64,000 nucleotides of DNA from Paraburkholderia sp. IMGN_8 (GCF_038050405.1 NZ_CP150901.1:2108001-2172000), one strand, 5' to 3'; counted from the stretch's first letter, positions 17,092-27,211 are shown. A program made the numbers and translations. Notes: a model not told the origin generated them from the sequence alone.

Positions 17092-18018
17092 TTAAACTAA
17101 CGATTCAGCCGGAAATTCGGCCCACTCCCACGCTTCGCGCGTGGCGAGCAATTTGGCAATAAGCCGGTAGTTCATTTCATGACTTGGCCGCAACGCAGTG
17201 ACGCGGCCGAGCAACGGCGCGCCCGCCATCGCCATGTCGCCGACCAGGTCGAGTACGCGGTGCCGCACGAATTCGTCTGGCACGCGCATGCCGCCAAGCA
17301 CGCGGTTGCCGACGATCGCCGCGGTGCAAGACAGGCGCGCGCCACGCAGAATCGGCATGCCGCGCACGTAGCCGGCGACGATCGCTGGGATCGCCCATTT
17401 GACGCGTCCGTAGGATCGCGACGGCGCGATCTCCGCCGCAAAACTCGCGGGCGTCACGGCGCCATCCCAGCGCAATTCGCCAAAGCCCTTCAGGTCGTTG
17501 CGTACCGCCATTTCGTATGCGGGCGACGGTTCGATCGAGATGCGGCGCTCGTCGCGCGCGCCCTCGGCGTCCATGATCGTCACCGGTTGCAGCACGCGAA
17601 TGAAACGCTTCGCGCGCGGCAACTCGATCCGGCCGCATGCGCGGATCGCATCGATCCACGGCTGCGCGCTGCCGTCGAGGATCGGCACCTCCTCGGCGTC
17701 GAGCTCGACCGTCGCGCGATCGATCTCGCAGGTCAGCAGCGATGCCAGCAAATGCTCGACGGTGCGGACCCGGACGCCATCACCGGCTTCGAGCATCGTG
17801 CAAAGCGGCTGGCCGCGCCGCAACGCCGGACTCACCGCCAGCTCGGCCAGCACGCGGCCGCCTTGCATTCGACGGAACACGATGCCGCGCGGGCCGTCGG
17901 CATCGCCCGGGATGATTCGTACGTTGACGGGCCGGCCCGTGTGCAGGCCGTGCCCGCTCAGTTCCAGCGGACGCGCCAGCGTGCCTTCGCGCATGCTCCA
18001 GCCTGCGGGCGCGCTCAT
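17092..18018 (-). CDS. wcbS: LpxC-like zinc amidohydrolase in the capsule lipid operon (WcbS position)
   Basis: Protein of 308 residues homologous to UDP-3-O-acyl-GlcNAc deacetylase LpxC. The zinc and catalytic positions are preserved: TVEHLLAS (first His), EFVRHRVLDLVGD (second His and Asp) and the late SHEMNYRLIAKLL (His). The otherwise conserved Lys after the second His (E. coli EFVRHK) is Arg here. ATG 18018 overlaps the PKS stop (TGATG), so it is translationally coupled. Lipid A synthesis needs one housekeeping lpxC, normally beside ftsZ, so this operon copy probably deacylates a different amide, perhaps an acylated amino lipid or sugar. The symbol rests on gene order and is less certain than the family call. 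Confidence 0.85.
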   Translation of the reverse strand: MSAPAGWSMREGTLARPLELSGHGLHTGRPVNVRIIPGDADGPRGIVFRRMQGGRVLAELAVSPALRRGQPLCTMLEAGDGVRVRTVEHLLASLLTCEIDRATVELDAEEVPILDGSAQPWIDAIRACGRIELPRAKRFIRVLQPVTIMDAEGARDERRISIEPSPAYEMAVRNDLKGFGELRWDGAVTPASFAAEIAPSRSYGRVKWAIPAIVAGYVRGMPILRGARLSCTAAIVGNRVLGGMRVPDEFVRHRVLDLVGDMAMAGAPLLGRVTALRPSHEMNYRLIAKLLATREAWEWAEFPAESLV

Positions 18019-21000
18019 CAAACAAGCTCCGTTGCAGTGGATTGCATTGGCGTCTGCGCTTCCGTTTGCGCTGACAGCGCATCGGCGACATCGGCCAGCG
18101 CGTTCGCGCCGACATCGAGCGCGTGTTGCGCGGCGACCGCCGCGACGTGCGCCGCGACACCGTTCGACTTCGCCGCGTCATCCTTCGTCTGAATCGACTC
18201 GACGATCCGTTGCGCGAGCGAATGCACCGTCGCGCCTTCGGCCATCGTCATGATCGACAGCTTGACCTGGAAGCTCTCTTCGACCGCCATCCCGAGTTCC
18301 ATGCCCATCAGCGAATCCATCCCCATGTCGAGGATCGAACGGCCGGTTTCGATTTTTTCCGGCGACATATGCAGGATGCGCGCGATCTGCGCCTGCAAGG
18401 TCTCTTCGACGAGGCGCAACGCGTCCTCGAACGGCAGGCCGAGAATCTGGTCGCGCATCTGCGCGCCGCCCTGACGCGCCGGTTCGTGGCTGCCGCGCGC
18501 ATGCATTTCTGCGTAGCGGCGCGCACGCGCCGCCGGCATGCCGAGCGACAACGCCTGCCAGTCGAGCCGCACCACGGCCTCGCCCGCATTCATCTCGACG
18601 ATCGCGCGCTCCAGCGCCGCGAGCGCTTCGGCCGACGTGATCGACAGCCCGCCAATGCGCGCTTGCAGCGCTTCACGCGTTTCGGCATTGCGCGCGAGGA
18701 AGCCGACGTCGTCCAACGGACCCCATGCCATGTAAGTGCCCGGCAAACCGGCGGCACGACGCTGCCCGACCAGCGCCTCGAGGAAGCTGTTCGCCGCCAC
18801 GTAGCTGGACTGCCCCGGATTGCCGAGGAAGGTCGTCGCCGACGAATAGACCACGAAGAAGTCGAGTTTCGCGCTGCGCGTAGCGCGGTCCAGATTCCAT
18901 GCGCCGGCCAGTTTCGGCGCGAGCACGGCGGCGAAACGCGCGTCGTCGAGATTGCGCACGAGGCCGTCGTCGATCACCATCGCCGAATGCAGGACGCCCT
19001 TGAGCGGCGTGCCGCGTGCGGCGATCGTTGCCAGCAGCATGTCGAGCGCGGCTGCATCGGTGACGTCGCATGCCGCGGTGTGCACCTGCACGCCGTGCTC
19101 TTCGCGCCAACGCGCGGCTTCTTCGGCGAGTTCCGGCGCGAGCGTGCCCGAACGGCTCGCGAGCGTCAGATGACGTGCGCCGCGCGACATCATCCAGCGC
19201 GCGGTCGCGAAGCCGAGCCCACCCGTGCCGCCGACGATCAGATACGCCGCCGCCGGATCGAGTTGCAGCGTTGCGGCAGCAGCCGTCGCGCGTGCCGGAC
19301 TCGGCGTGCCGGCCGGATACGTCACGAGGATCTTGCCGATCTGGCGCGCCTGCTGCATGTGACGGAACGCTTCCTCGACCCGCTCGGCCGGGAACGCGCG
19401 ATACGGCAACGGATGAAGCACGCCGCCCGCGAACAGTTGCATGACCTCTTCGAAAAGACGCGCCGTCAAGTCCGGCAGCGCGCTCATCAATTGATCGGCA
19501 TCGATGCCGAAATAGCTGATGTTGTTCCGGAACGGGCGCAGCCCGATGCGGCTGTTTTCGTAGAAGTCGCGTTTGCCGAGTTCGAGGAACCGGCCGAACG
19601 GACGCAGCGTGTCGATGCTGCGCACCATCGCTTCGCCAGCCAGCGAGTTGAGCACGATGTCGACACCCGCGCCCTGGGTGCGCTCCAGAATCTCATCGGC
19701 GAACGCCAGGCTGCGCGAATCGAACACGTGGTCGGCGCCGAGCAGGCGCACGAATTCGCGTTTCTCGCGGCTACCGGCCGTCGCGAAGACTTCCGCGCCC
19801 AGGTGGCGCGCGAGCTGGATCGCCGCGATCCCGACGCCGCCGGCCGCGCCGTGCACCAGCACCCGCTCGCCGCGACGCAGACGCGCCAGCTCGCACAGCG
19901 CGTAGTACGCGGTAAAGAATGTGGTCGGCACGGTGGCCGCTTCTTCGAACGTGAGACGTTCGGGCTTATGAGCGATCGCCTCCGCGTGGCTCCGCACATG
20001 GCTCGCGAACGATGCCGGCGCGAAACCGAGCACCGCATCGCCCGGCGCAAAACGCTGCACGTCGCGACCCACGCGCGTCACGCGCCCGGACAGTTCCATG
20101 CCGATCGTCGCGCCGGCAAAGCCGTTTTCGACGGCTTCATCCGACAGCAAGCCCATCGCGTACATCACGTCGCGGAAATTCAGGCCGGTCGCGACCGGCT
20201 CGATTTCCACTTCGTCAGAAGCGAGCTCCCGCTGCGGCAGCGCGAACCATTCGAGGTTGCGCAACGAACCCGGCGACGCAAAACCAAGCACCGCTGCCTC
20301 GTTCTGCGCACGTACCGGAGAAGCCGGTGCGCTGCGCAGTGCCGCGCTCGCCGCGGGCAACATGCGCGGCACGTAGCGGCCGTGCGGCGTGAGCAATACT
20401 TCTTCTTCGCTGTCGACGGCGAGCAGTTCTCGCGCCAGCACTGCGCTCGCGTCGCGGCAAGCCGGCGATACATCGATCAGACGGCACGACAATTCGGGAT
20501 GTTCGTTAGCCAGCACGCGGCCAAGCCCCCACATCGCGGCTTGTTCCGGGCGCAATGCGGCGGCATCGGCAAACGGCGTGACGAACGGCGCGCCACCGCG
20601 CGTGACGATCCACAACTGCGGCTGCATCACGCCGGCCACCGCCGCGAGATCGCGCACGAGTTGCGCGAGCGCGAGCGTGGTCTGCTGCTGGGCGCTCATC
20701 ACATCTGCGCCGTTTGCATTGGCGGGCAAGGCCTGATCCGGCGCGATGAAAACCACGTGATGCAGGCGCCCCGCCGGTGCGGCCAACTTGCTCATGTCGT
20801 GACGCAACGCTTGGAGCGTGCTGCTCGACGTGGTGTGACCGGCAGCTTGCAGTGCGGCGACCAAGGTGTCGTCCGCAGTCGCATCGGACTGTGCCGCGTA
20901 CAGCAGGGACCAATGCATTAACGGGGTCTGCGCTTCAGCCTCATTCATGGTCGTCGCAAGCACATACGGCTCACGCGCGACGATCAGCGTCGGTGCGCCT

Positions 21001-24000
21001 TCGAGATCGAGACCCTGCTCGGTATGCCGCGTGACGTTTTCGAATCCGGCTTCTTCGAGATGTTTCGTCAGCGCCGTCGGCGACAGCCACGCAGCGCAGC
21101 GCGCATTTGCATGAACGGCATCGGCGTCGAGATCGAACACGATGTCCGCAAAGCGGCTATTGCGCGGCTCGGCAATCACGACCAGCGCGCCCGGCGCAAG
21201 CCAATCGCGCAGCGCGGCGAGCAGCGCGCGCGGATCGCTCTGTGCGGCCAGCACGTGACTTGCCACCACGACGTCATACCGCTCGCCCGCCTCGATGCCG
21301 GACAGGCGCGGCGTATCGCCGAACTCGATGTTCGCGGTGCGGATGGCGGGATGTTCGCTCGCATCGAAACCGCTCAACTGCTCATGCGTGCCGGCAATCG
21401 TGTAGTCGCAACGCGACACCGGCACATGGATCGCGAGCGGTTGCAGCACGTCGCTCAACGGCGAATCGAGTTCGAGCACGCGCAAGCGGCGCGGCTCGCT
21501 CCATCCTTCGATCACGCGATGCAGACATGCGCCGGTCAACGCATTGACGTGCGCCCACGTCGGCGAAGCTTCAAAGAAGTGCTCGACCAGACTGCTGCGC
21601 GACGGCGGCAGGATCCGCGCACCGCTCACTTCGCCGCGCAACACGGCAGGCAGCGCTGCGCCGCAATGCGCGAGCAGCGTCAGTTCAGCTACGTGCGCGG
21701 GCGACTGCGAGAGCAGATCACGCCACAAGTCGTCGATGCCCGGCAGATTTTCGCAGGCCGCGGCGTCGCGCACGAGACGTGTGTCGTCGCGCCGTGCGAG
21801 GCCGTCTTCGACCGCGATCTGTGCGAGGCGCGCGAGCAACGCGGGATGTGCGCAGTCCGGCAGCGACGGTTGCGCGAAGACGTTCAATGCGTCGAGTGCA
21901 TTCAGCGCGTAGGCGCTGGCGAGGACGTCGAGGAGCGGCAGCATTTCCGTCAGATGCGACTGTCTGCGCGGCAGGTCTTCTTGCGTCATCAGCGTCGAGA
22001 CGGCGTCTTCCAGCAACACGGCCGGTTCCGGCAACGTGCGAGCGTCGAGTTCGCCGGCAAGCGGCTTCGCTTCGACGATATACGCGTAACGTGCGGGCGC
22101 ATGCTGACGCCGGCCCATCAGGTCGACGCGGCGGAAGCGGCACGCGCCGAGACGCGCGACGATCGCGCCGTGCGCGTCGGCGAATTCGAACGATGCGACG
22201 ACCGAATGCGGGCTGCGCCGTTCGATCCGCGCGACCACATAGCGAATCGCGTCACCGCGCAGATAGTCGATACGGCCGAGCTGCACGGGCACGTAGGCGG
22301 CGTGTTCGATTTCAGCCGGATCTTCAGCCTGGCCGGGCGCGGCGAGCAACGCGAAGAGCGGATGAAAGCCGCTGTCCATCAACGCCGGATGAAGCGCATA
22401 CGCGTTCAGCGCGGCGTCGGATTGCGCGAGCACGCTCGGGACTTCTACTTCGGCTAGCGCGATGTCAGCGGCGGCGGCGACATGCACCGAGCGCACCCAC
22501 TGGAACGCCGGACCGTAGCTCAAGCCAATCGCGGTGGTGTTCGCATACAGCGTGTCGCCCGGCATGGCCGGTTGCGCGAGCAGGCCTGCGAGCGTCGCCG
22601 CAGGCACCGTGCTTGAACCGGCCTGCGCCGCCAGCGCACAACCGCTTGCCAGCAGACGGCCGGTGACGTTGAGCGACCACGCTTCGTCGGACATGCGGTC
22701 GCGCGTTTCGATCGTAAAGCTTGATGTGCGCACATCGACTGTGAAGCGGAACAGCTTCGAATGCTGCGGCTGGAACACGACCGGCAGACGAATTTCGAGG
22801 TTCTCCACCGCACAGCTATCGGTGCCGAAATGCTCGCGCGCCGCGGCAAGCGCCATCTCGACATAGCCCGCGCCCGGGAACGCCACGCCGTCATCGACGA
22901 CGTGATCGGCCAGCATCGGCAACCCGGCCGGGTCAAGCTGATTTTCCCAGGCCAGCGCGTGTTCGCGCAGACGGTAACCGAGCAGCGGATGTTCGCGGCG
23001 GCGATTGACGAGGTTGTACGCCTCGGGGGTCGGGCCGAGCCAATAGTGTTCGTGCTGCCACGGATAGGACGGCAGCGCCACGCGTGCGCCGGCCGGTGCA
23101 AAGCGTTCGGCATCCACGCGCGCGCCGTTCGCGAGCGCCGCGTAGATCGCGTGATGCAGCATCTGCGCGCTATCGTGATTGCGCTTGAGCGTCGCCAGCG
23201 AACGGCCGCTCACGTGGGCCTCGTCGAGCGTTTGCGTGACGTAGCTGCGCAGGATCGAATGCGGGCCGACTTCGAGGAACAGACGCACGCCGGACTGGGC
23301 GACCTGCGCGATGGCGTCGCCGAAACGGACCGGCTCGCGAATATTGCGCCACCAGTAGTGAGCATCGAGCGCGGTGCCCGCGAGTTCCGCGCCGGTGACC
23401 GTCGAAACGAAGCTGCACGCTCCGGCGTTCGGTACGAGATCGGCGAGGCCGTGAAGCACGGTCGGCTCGATCGGATCCATCTGACGGCTGTGGAACGCGT
23501 AGTCGAGTTCCAGCATCTGGAAAAAACGGCCGCTTTCCTTCACCGCAGCTTCGAGAACCTGCAACGCGGCAAGCGGGCCGGCCAGCGTGACCGCCTGCGG
23601 ACTGTTCACGCCCGCGATTTCCACCGCGCCGTCCACGCCGACTTGCGCCATCAGCGCACGCATCGCGGCTTCGCCGAGACCGGCCGCGGCCATCCGGCCC
23701 ATGCCGCGCGTGCTTGCCTGAGCGCGACTGCGGATCTTGATCACGTGTACGGCCTGCTTCAGCGTCAACGCGCCCGCAGCCCATGCCGCGGCGACCTCGC
23801 CGACGCTGTGGCCGAGGCACACGTCATAGCCGACGCCGCGCGCTTCGATGACGCGCACCACGCCGACCTGAAGCGCGAACAGCAATGGCTGCGCATGCTC
23901 GGTAGCTTCCAGCCATTCAGCGCTCACTCCGTCGCGCAACACCTCGACCAGCGACGGACTGCCGTCCGCGCGCCACAGCGCGTCGAGTTCGTCGAGCGCG

Positions 24001-25679
24001 GCACGGAACACCGGTTCTTGCGCGAACAATTGCTTGCCCATCCCGGCCCACTGCGAACCGTTGCCGGAGAACACCAGCGCGAGACGCGTATCGTCGCCCG
24101 GGGTGTCGCCTTGTACGAGTGCCGGTTCCGTTTGATCCGGCGTCGGCGCGGCAAGCGCGGCGAGTGTCGCACGCGCTTCGGTTTCCGTCGACGGCGCGAC
24201 GATCGCACGATACTTCAGCCACTGACGGCGATGCGCCGCGTTCGACGCGAGCGTGCTCCACGGCGTGCCGTTGTCCAGCATCGACAGATAGCGTGCCGCC
24301 AGCGCCGGCAACGCGGCTGCGGTGCGAGTCGACAGCACCAGCGGCGGCAGTGCGACGCCGTTTTCGACTTGTGTGGTAACGACGGGCGCAGGCGCTTCAC
24401 GCAACACGACGTGCGCGTTCGTCCCGCCAAAGCCGAACGAATTCACGCCGATCACCAAGGGCTCCGCGCCGCTGTCGAGCGGCGTCAGGCGATCCACAAC
24501 CCGCAGTCGTCCACCAACAAAATCGATCGCCGGATTGGGCGTTTCGAAGTGCAGTGTCTTCGGCACGGCGCGATGCTTCAGGCACAGAATCGCCTTCATC
24601 AGCCCAGCCATACCGGAAGCGGTTTCGAGGTGGCCCACGTTGGTTTTCACCGAGCCGATCAACAGCGGCCGATCGACCGGCCGGCCCGCCGACGCGGCTT
24701 CCATCAACGCGCGCGCTTCGATCGGATCGCCGACGGCCGTGCCCGTGCCGTGCGCCTCGACATATGCGAGCGAGCGCGGATCGACACCCGCGCGCTTGTA
24801 GACCGTGCGCAGCAACGCCGCTTGCGTGGCCGCGCCCGGCACGCTGATGCCGCCTTGCGAGTAACCGTCCGAATTGACGCCGGAACCGGCGATCACCGCG
24901 TGGATCGTGTCGCCTTCGGCCAACGCACGCTCGAGCGTTTTAAGCATCACCAACGCGCCGCCTTCCGAACGGACATAGCCGTCGCCGGTGGCGTCGAACG
25001 CGCGGCAGCGTCCGCGTGGCGACAGCATCGACGCTTTCGAAAACGTCACGAAGCCGAACGGATGCAGCAGCAGATTGACGCCGCCCGCGAGCGCCATTTC
25101 GGCGTCGCCAGATTGCAGTGCCTGACACGCCTGATGCAAAGCCACCAGCGACGACGAACACGCGGTATCCACCGAAACGCTCGGTCCGCGCAAGTCGAAC
25201 AGATACGACAGGCGGTTCGACGCGATGCTGAGCGTGTTGCCTGTGGCCGAATATGGATCGACCGCGTTCAGGTCGTCGACGAAACGATTGCCGTAGTCCG
25301 GACTCGCGACGCCCACATAAACCGCGCAATTGCTGCCTTCCATGTCGCGTGGACGCACGCCCGCGTCTTCGAAGGTCTCCCATGCGAGTTCGAGCAACAG
25401 GCGTTGCTGCGGATCCATCTGCTGCGCTTCGCGCGGCGAAATGCCGAAGAAAGCCGCGTCGAAACCGGCTACGTCGTCGAGCACGCCGGCTGAGAACGTG
25501 TAGCTCTTGCCCGCTTCGCGCTTCAACGGGTGCTGATAAAACTCCGTGCCGAAGCGTTCAGCCGGTACTTGCGTCACCGCATCTTTTTCGTCGCGCAGCA
25601 GCGCCCAGAAATCGTCGGGGCTCTCAACATGGCCGGGGAAGCGGCATGCCATCCCCACAATTGCAATCTGTTTGGTCAT
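18018..25679 (-). CDS. wcbR: Multidomain fully reducing FAS/PKS (KS-AT-DH-psiMT-ER-KR-ACP), WcbR/RkpA type
   Basis: Giant type I synthase of 2553 residues. Domain order: KS (1-430; DTACSSS Cys near 173, HGTGTAVGDP, KTNVGHLE), AT (about 530-830; GHSVGE near 625, YAFHS motif suggesting malonyl), DH (about 890-1170; DHVVDDGVAFPG), a methyltransferase-like region (about 1200-1560) whose SAM loop is degenerate (VLELDSPLSDVL), ER (about 1800-2120; VLVHGAAGGVG), KR (about 2140-2330; VGGTGGLG, SSYVAANSF) and one ACP (about 2400-2480; GMDSLMGMEL). No thioesterase or reductase follows the ACP, so another protein must release the chain. All reductive domains look intact, predicting a saturated chain. 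Start ATG 25679 overlaps the upstream stop. The equivalent RkpA is needed for K-antigen in Sinorhizobium. Confidence 0.92.
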   Translation of the reverse strand: MTKQIAIVGMACRFPGHVESPDDFWALLRDEKDAVTQVPAERFGTEFYQHPLKREAGKSYTFSAGVLDDVAGFDAAFFGISPREAQQMDPQQRLLLELAWETFEDAGVRPRDMEGSNCAVYVGVASPDYGNRFVDDLNAVDPYSATGNTLSIASNRLSYLFDLRGPSVSVDTACSSSLVALHQACQALQSGDAEMALAGGVNLLLHPFGFVTFSKASMLSPRGRCRAFDATGDGYVRSEGGALVMLKTLERALAEGDTIHAVIAGSGVNSDGYSQGGISVPGAATQAALLRTVYKRAGVDPRSLAYVEAHGTGTAVGDPIEARALMEAASAGRPVDRPLLIGSVKTNVGHLETASGMAGLMKAILCLKHRAVPKTLHFETPNPAIDFVGGRLRVVDRLTPLDSGAEPLVIGVNSFGFGGTNAHVVLREAPAPVVTTQVENGVALPPLVLSTRTAAALPALAARYLSMLDNGTPWSTLASNAAHRRQWLKYRAIVAPSTETEARATLAALAAPTPDQTEPALVQGDTPGDDTRLALVFSGNGSQWAGMGKQLFAQEPVFRAALDELDALWRADGSPSLVEVLRDGVSAEWLEATEHAQPLLFALQVGVVRVIEARGVGYDVCLGHSVGEVAAAWAAGALTLKQAVHVIKIRSRAQASTRGMGRMAAAGLGEAAMRALMAQVGVDGAVEIAGVNSPQAVTLAGPLAALQVLEAAVKESGRFFQMLELDYAFHSRQMDPIEPTVLHGLADLVPNAGACSFVSTVTGAELAGTALDAHYWWRNIREPVRFGDAIAQVAQSGVRLFLEVGPHSILRSYVTQTLDEAHVSGRSLATLKRNHDSAQMLHHAIYAALANGARVDAERFAPAGARVALPSYPWQHEHYWLGPTPEAYNLVNRRREHPLLGYRLREHALAWENQLDPAGLPMLADHVVDDGVAFPGAGYVEMALAAAREHFGTDSCAVENLEIRLPVVFQPQHSKLFRFTVDVRTSSFTIETRDRMSDEAWSLNVTGRLLASGCALAAQAGSSTVPAATLAGLLAQPAMPGDTLYANTTAIGLSYGPAFQWVRSVHVAAAADIALAEVEVPSVLAQSDAALNAYALHPALMDSGFHPLFALLAAPGQAEDPAEIEHAAYVPVQLGRIDYLRGDAIRYVVARIERRSPHSVVASFEFADAHGAIVARLGACRFRRVDLMGRRQHAPARYAYIVEAKPLAGELDARTLPEPAVLLEDAVSTLMTQEDLPRRQSHLTEMLPLLDVLASAYALNALDALNVFAQPSLPDCAHPALLARLAQIAVEDGLARRDDTRLVRDAAACENLPGIDDLWRDLLSQSPAHVAELTLLAHCGAALPAVLRGEVSGARILPPSRSSLVEHFFEASPTWAHVNALTGACLHRVIEGWSEPRRLRVLELDSPLSDVLQPLAIHVPVSRCDYTIAGTHEQLSGFDASEHPAIRTANIEFGDTPRLSGIEAGERYDVVVASHVLAAQSDPRALLAALRDWLAPGALVVIAEPRNSRFADIVFDLDADAVHANARCAAWLSPTALTKHLEEAGFENVTRHTEQGLDLEGAPTLIVAREPYVLATTMNEAEAQTPLMHWSLLYAAQSDATADDTLVAALQAAGHTTSSSTLQALRHDMSKLAAPAGRLHHVVFIAPDQALPANANGADVMSAQQQTTLALAQLVRDLAAVAGVMQPQLWIVTRGGAPFVTPFADAAALRPEQAAMWGLGRVLANEHPELSCRLIDVSPACRDASAVLARELLAVDSEEEVLLTPHGRYVPRMLPAASAALRSAPASPVRAQNEAAVLGFASPGSLRNLEWFALPQRELASDEVEIEPVATGLNFRDVMYAMGLLSDEAVENGFAGATIGMELSGRVTRVGRDVQRFAPGDAVLGFAPASFASHVRSHAEAIAHKPERLTFEEAATVPTTFFTAYYALCELARLRRGERVLVHGAAGGVGIAAIQLARHLGAEVFATAGSREKREFVRLLGADHVFDSRSLAFADEILERTQGAGVDIVLNSLAGEAMVRSIDTLRPFGRFLELGKRDFYENSRIGLRPFRNNISYFGIDADQLMSALPDLTARLFEEVMQLFAGGVLHPLPYRAFPAERVEEAFRHMQQARQIGKILVTYPAGTPSPARATAAAATLQLDPAAAYLIVGGTGGLGFATARWMMSRGARHLTLASRSGTLAPELAEEAARWREEHGVQVHTAACDVTDAAALDMLLATIAARGTPLKGVLHSAMVIDDGLVRNLDDARFAAVLAPKLAGAWNLDRATRSAKLDFFVVYSSATTFLGNPGQSSYVAANSFLEALVGQRRAAGLPGTYMAWGPLDDVGFLARNAETREALQARIGGLSITSAEALAALERAIVEMNAGEAVVRLDWQALSLGMPAARARRYAEMHARGSHEPARQGGAQMRDQILGLPFEDALRLVEETLQAQIARILHMSPEKIETGRSILDMGMDSLMGMELGMAVEESFQVKLSIMTMAEGATVHSLAQRIVESIQTKDDAAKSNGVAAHVAAVAAQHALDVGANALADVADALSAQTEAQTPMQSTATELV

Positions 25680-27211
25680 CGTTCTGTGATTGGGTGCAGC
25701 GTGTGTGCGGCCTTATCACGCGGCGTGGCTGGTTCAAGAGTTCGAACGAGGGCCACGCCGAGCTGTTCGGCACACAGATCTTTTCGGGTAGCAGGCGCGT
25801 CGCCGTAATTGCGCCAGATAAAGTAGTCACTGCGAGCCGGTTCGTAACCGAGATCGACGAACACGTGCGGTAGCGCCGGCACGTGATCGCCATAAAAGCA
25901 GAGCACCGTATCGCGGCGCCGCGCGCGCAATGCTGCGAGCAGGCGGCCGAGCATTGCATCGGCGTTGGCGAGGTGGCGCAGATAGACAGTCAGATCGCGC
26001 CAGCGTGCATCGTCGCCGAGCGCGTGGAAGGCGGCACCCTCGCCTGCCTCGACCGGCTCCAGATGCAAGGGACCGTGGTTTTCCATCGTCATCGAGAAGA
26101 TAAAGGCCGGCTTGTCGCGCGGTTCGTCGAGCGCCTTGATGATCGAATCGGCCACCGCCAGATCGGACACGTATGGACCCGCGCGCGGCGCGTCGGCGAA
26201 CGCGGCGATGTCGATAAAGCGGTCGATCTGCAAATGTTTGAAGGCGCGCTTTCGGCCGAAGAAATCCGCATAGTACGGATGGATCGCCAGCGTTTGATAA
26301 TCGCCGCGCTTGAACCACGACGCCAGTGAGTTGCACGCTCGCCGCACGAACGCGTACGGATAGAAACGCGCATAGCCGAGTTGCGTCTGATCGATGCCGG
26401 TCAGCACCGCAAACTCGGTGCGCATCGTATTGGCGCCCCATGCGGGCACCGTCAGTTCGCCGTGCTGGACCGACTCGCGGCGCGCGGTGTCGAAGTTGCG
26501 CAGGATCGCGCGATCGATCGACGCATCAAGACGCCGCGCGTCGAAGAACGACTCGCTCTGGATCAGGATCACATCGGGCGCGGTTTGCGGCGCGCCGCTC
26601 GCGAACGGACCGGCCGCCAAGGCGTCGCACAATTGACGCGCGGTGGCAGGCTTCATGCCGTTCAGCAGGTAGGCGACGAACACTGAGAAGAAGCCGTGAC
26701 GCTTCTGATCGTCGACGGGGTTCAGCGTGAGCGGCAAGCGCGCGGCAAACACGTAGGCCGCGGCAAGGCAGGCACCGGCAGCGATCACGAGCTCTCCAAC
26801 AGGCCTTTGAGCAAGGGACTTGTCCGTGACAAAAACGACGATCACCACCGCGATGCCAATGACGATCGCCACCACCGTGCCTATGCTGAGAAACGGCAAG
26901 TAGAGCCGCGGATGCGCGAAAAGCTGGCTGAAAAGACTCAGATCGGTGAAGACGAACGGTTCTTGCAGCGATGCGTGCTTGGCGTTGCTCACGCCTGCCA
27001 GCAGCGCGACCAGCGCGATCGCGACAAAGGCGGAAAACCTGACGCGCCCCGTGAGCAGCAGCACGCACACACAGATGAACACGATAGCGGCGACGTGCAA
27101 CGCCAAGGCGAGCGGCGAGCGGCGCAACCACGCGCGCGGCAGCGCAAGCGCTTCAGGCAGAAGCGCGAGGCCGGCTGCGGCCACGAAGCTGAGTGCGAAC
27201 GTCGCCTCCAC
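25676..27211 (-). CDS. wcbQ: Membrane sulfatase/LtaS-superfamily protein, WcbQ/RkpI type
   Basis: Protein of 511 residues with about five N-terminal membrane helices (residues 1-165) and a C-terminal alkaline phosphatase-superfamily domain, probably periplasmic. It shows DVILIQSESFFDARRL (metal site), GANTMRTEFAVLTG with the probable Thr nucleophile, MTMENHGP and FYGDHVP. This architecture is that of lipoteichoic acid synthase and phosphoethanolamine/phosphoglycerol transferases rather than of a soluble sulfatase. It may add or remove a phospho-group on the capsule lipid or linker (inference). The start lies one base from the WcbP stop and its stop overlaps the PKS start (ATGA). Confidence 0.85.
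   Translation of the reverse strand: MEATFALSFVAAAGLALLPEALALPRAWLRRSPLALALHVAAIVFICVCVLLLTGRVRFSAFVAIALVALLAGVSNAKHASLQEPFVFTDLSLFSQLFAHPRLYLPFLSIGTVVAIVIGIAVVIVVFVTDKSLAQRPVGELVIAAGACLAAAYVFAARLPLTLNPVDDQKRHGFFSVFVAYLLNGMKPATARQLCDALAAGPFASGAPQTAPDVILIQSESFFDARRLDASIDRAILRNFDTARRESVQHGELTVPAWGANTMRTEFAVLTGIDQTQLGYARFYPYAFVRRACNSLASWFKRGDYQTLAIHPYYADFFGRKRAFKHLQIDRFIDIAAFADAPRAGPYVSDLAVADSIIKALDEPRDKPAFIFSMTMENHGPLHLEPVEAGEGAAFHALGDDARWRDLTVYLRHLANADAMLGRLLAALRARRRDTVLCFYGDHVPALPHVFVDLGYEPARSDYFIWRNYGDAPATRKDLCAEQLGVALVRTLEPATPRDKAAHTLHPITER

Noticed and set aside
17103..17124. A second copy of the GCCGAA-TTCGGC-like dyad near the end of wcbS
   Set aside because: It has an extra base breaking the symmetry and lies within coding sequence; probably chance.
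18123..20921. A 932-codon open frame on the plus strand opposite wcbR
   Set aside because: Arg/His/Gln-rich composition typical of antisense shadow in high-GC DNA; wcbR on the other strand has full domain evidence.
22761..25493. A 910-codon plus-strand open frame opposite the KS-AT-DH part of wcbR
   Set aside because: Same kind of antisense shadow, with no recognisable motif or start signal.
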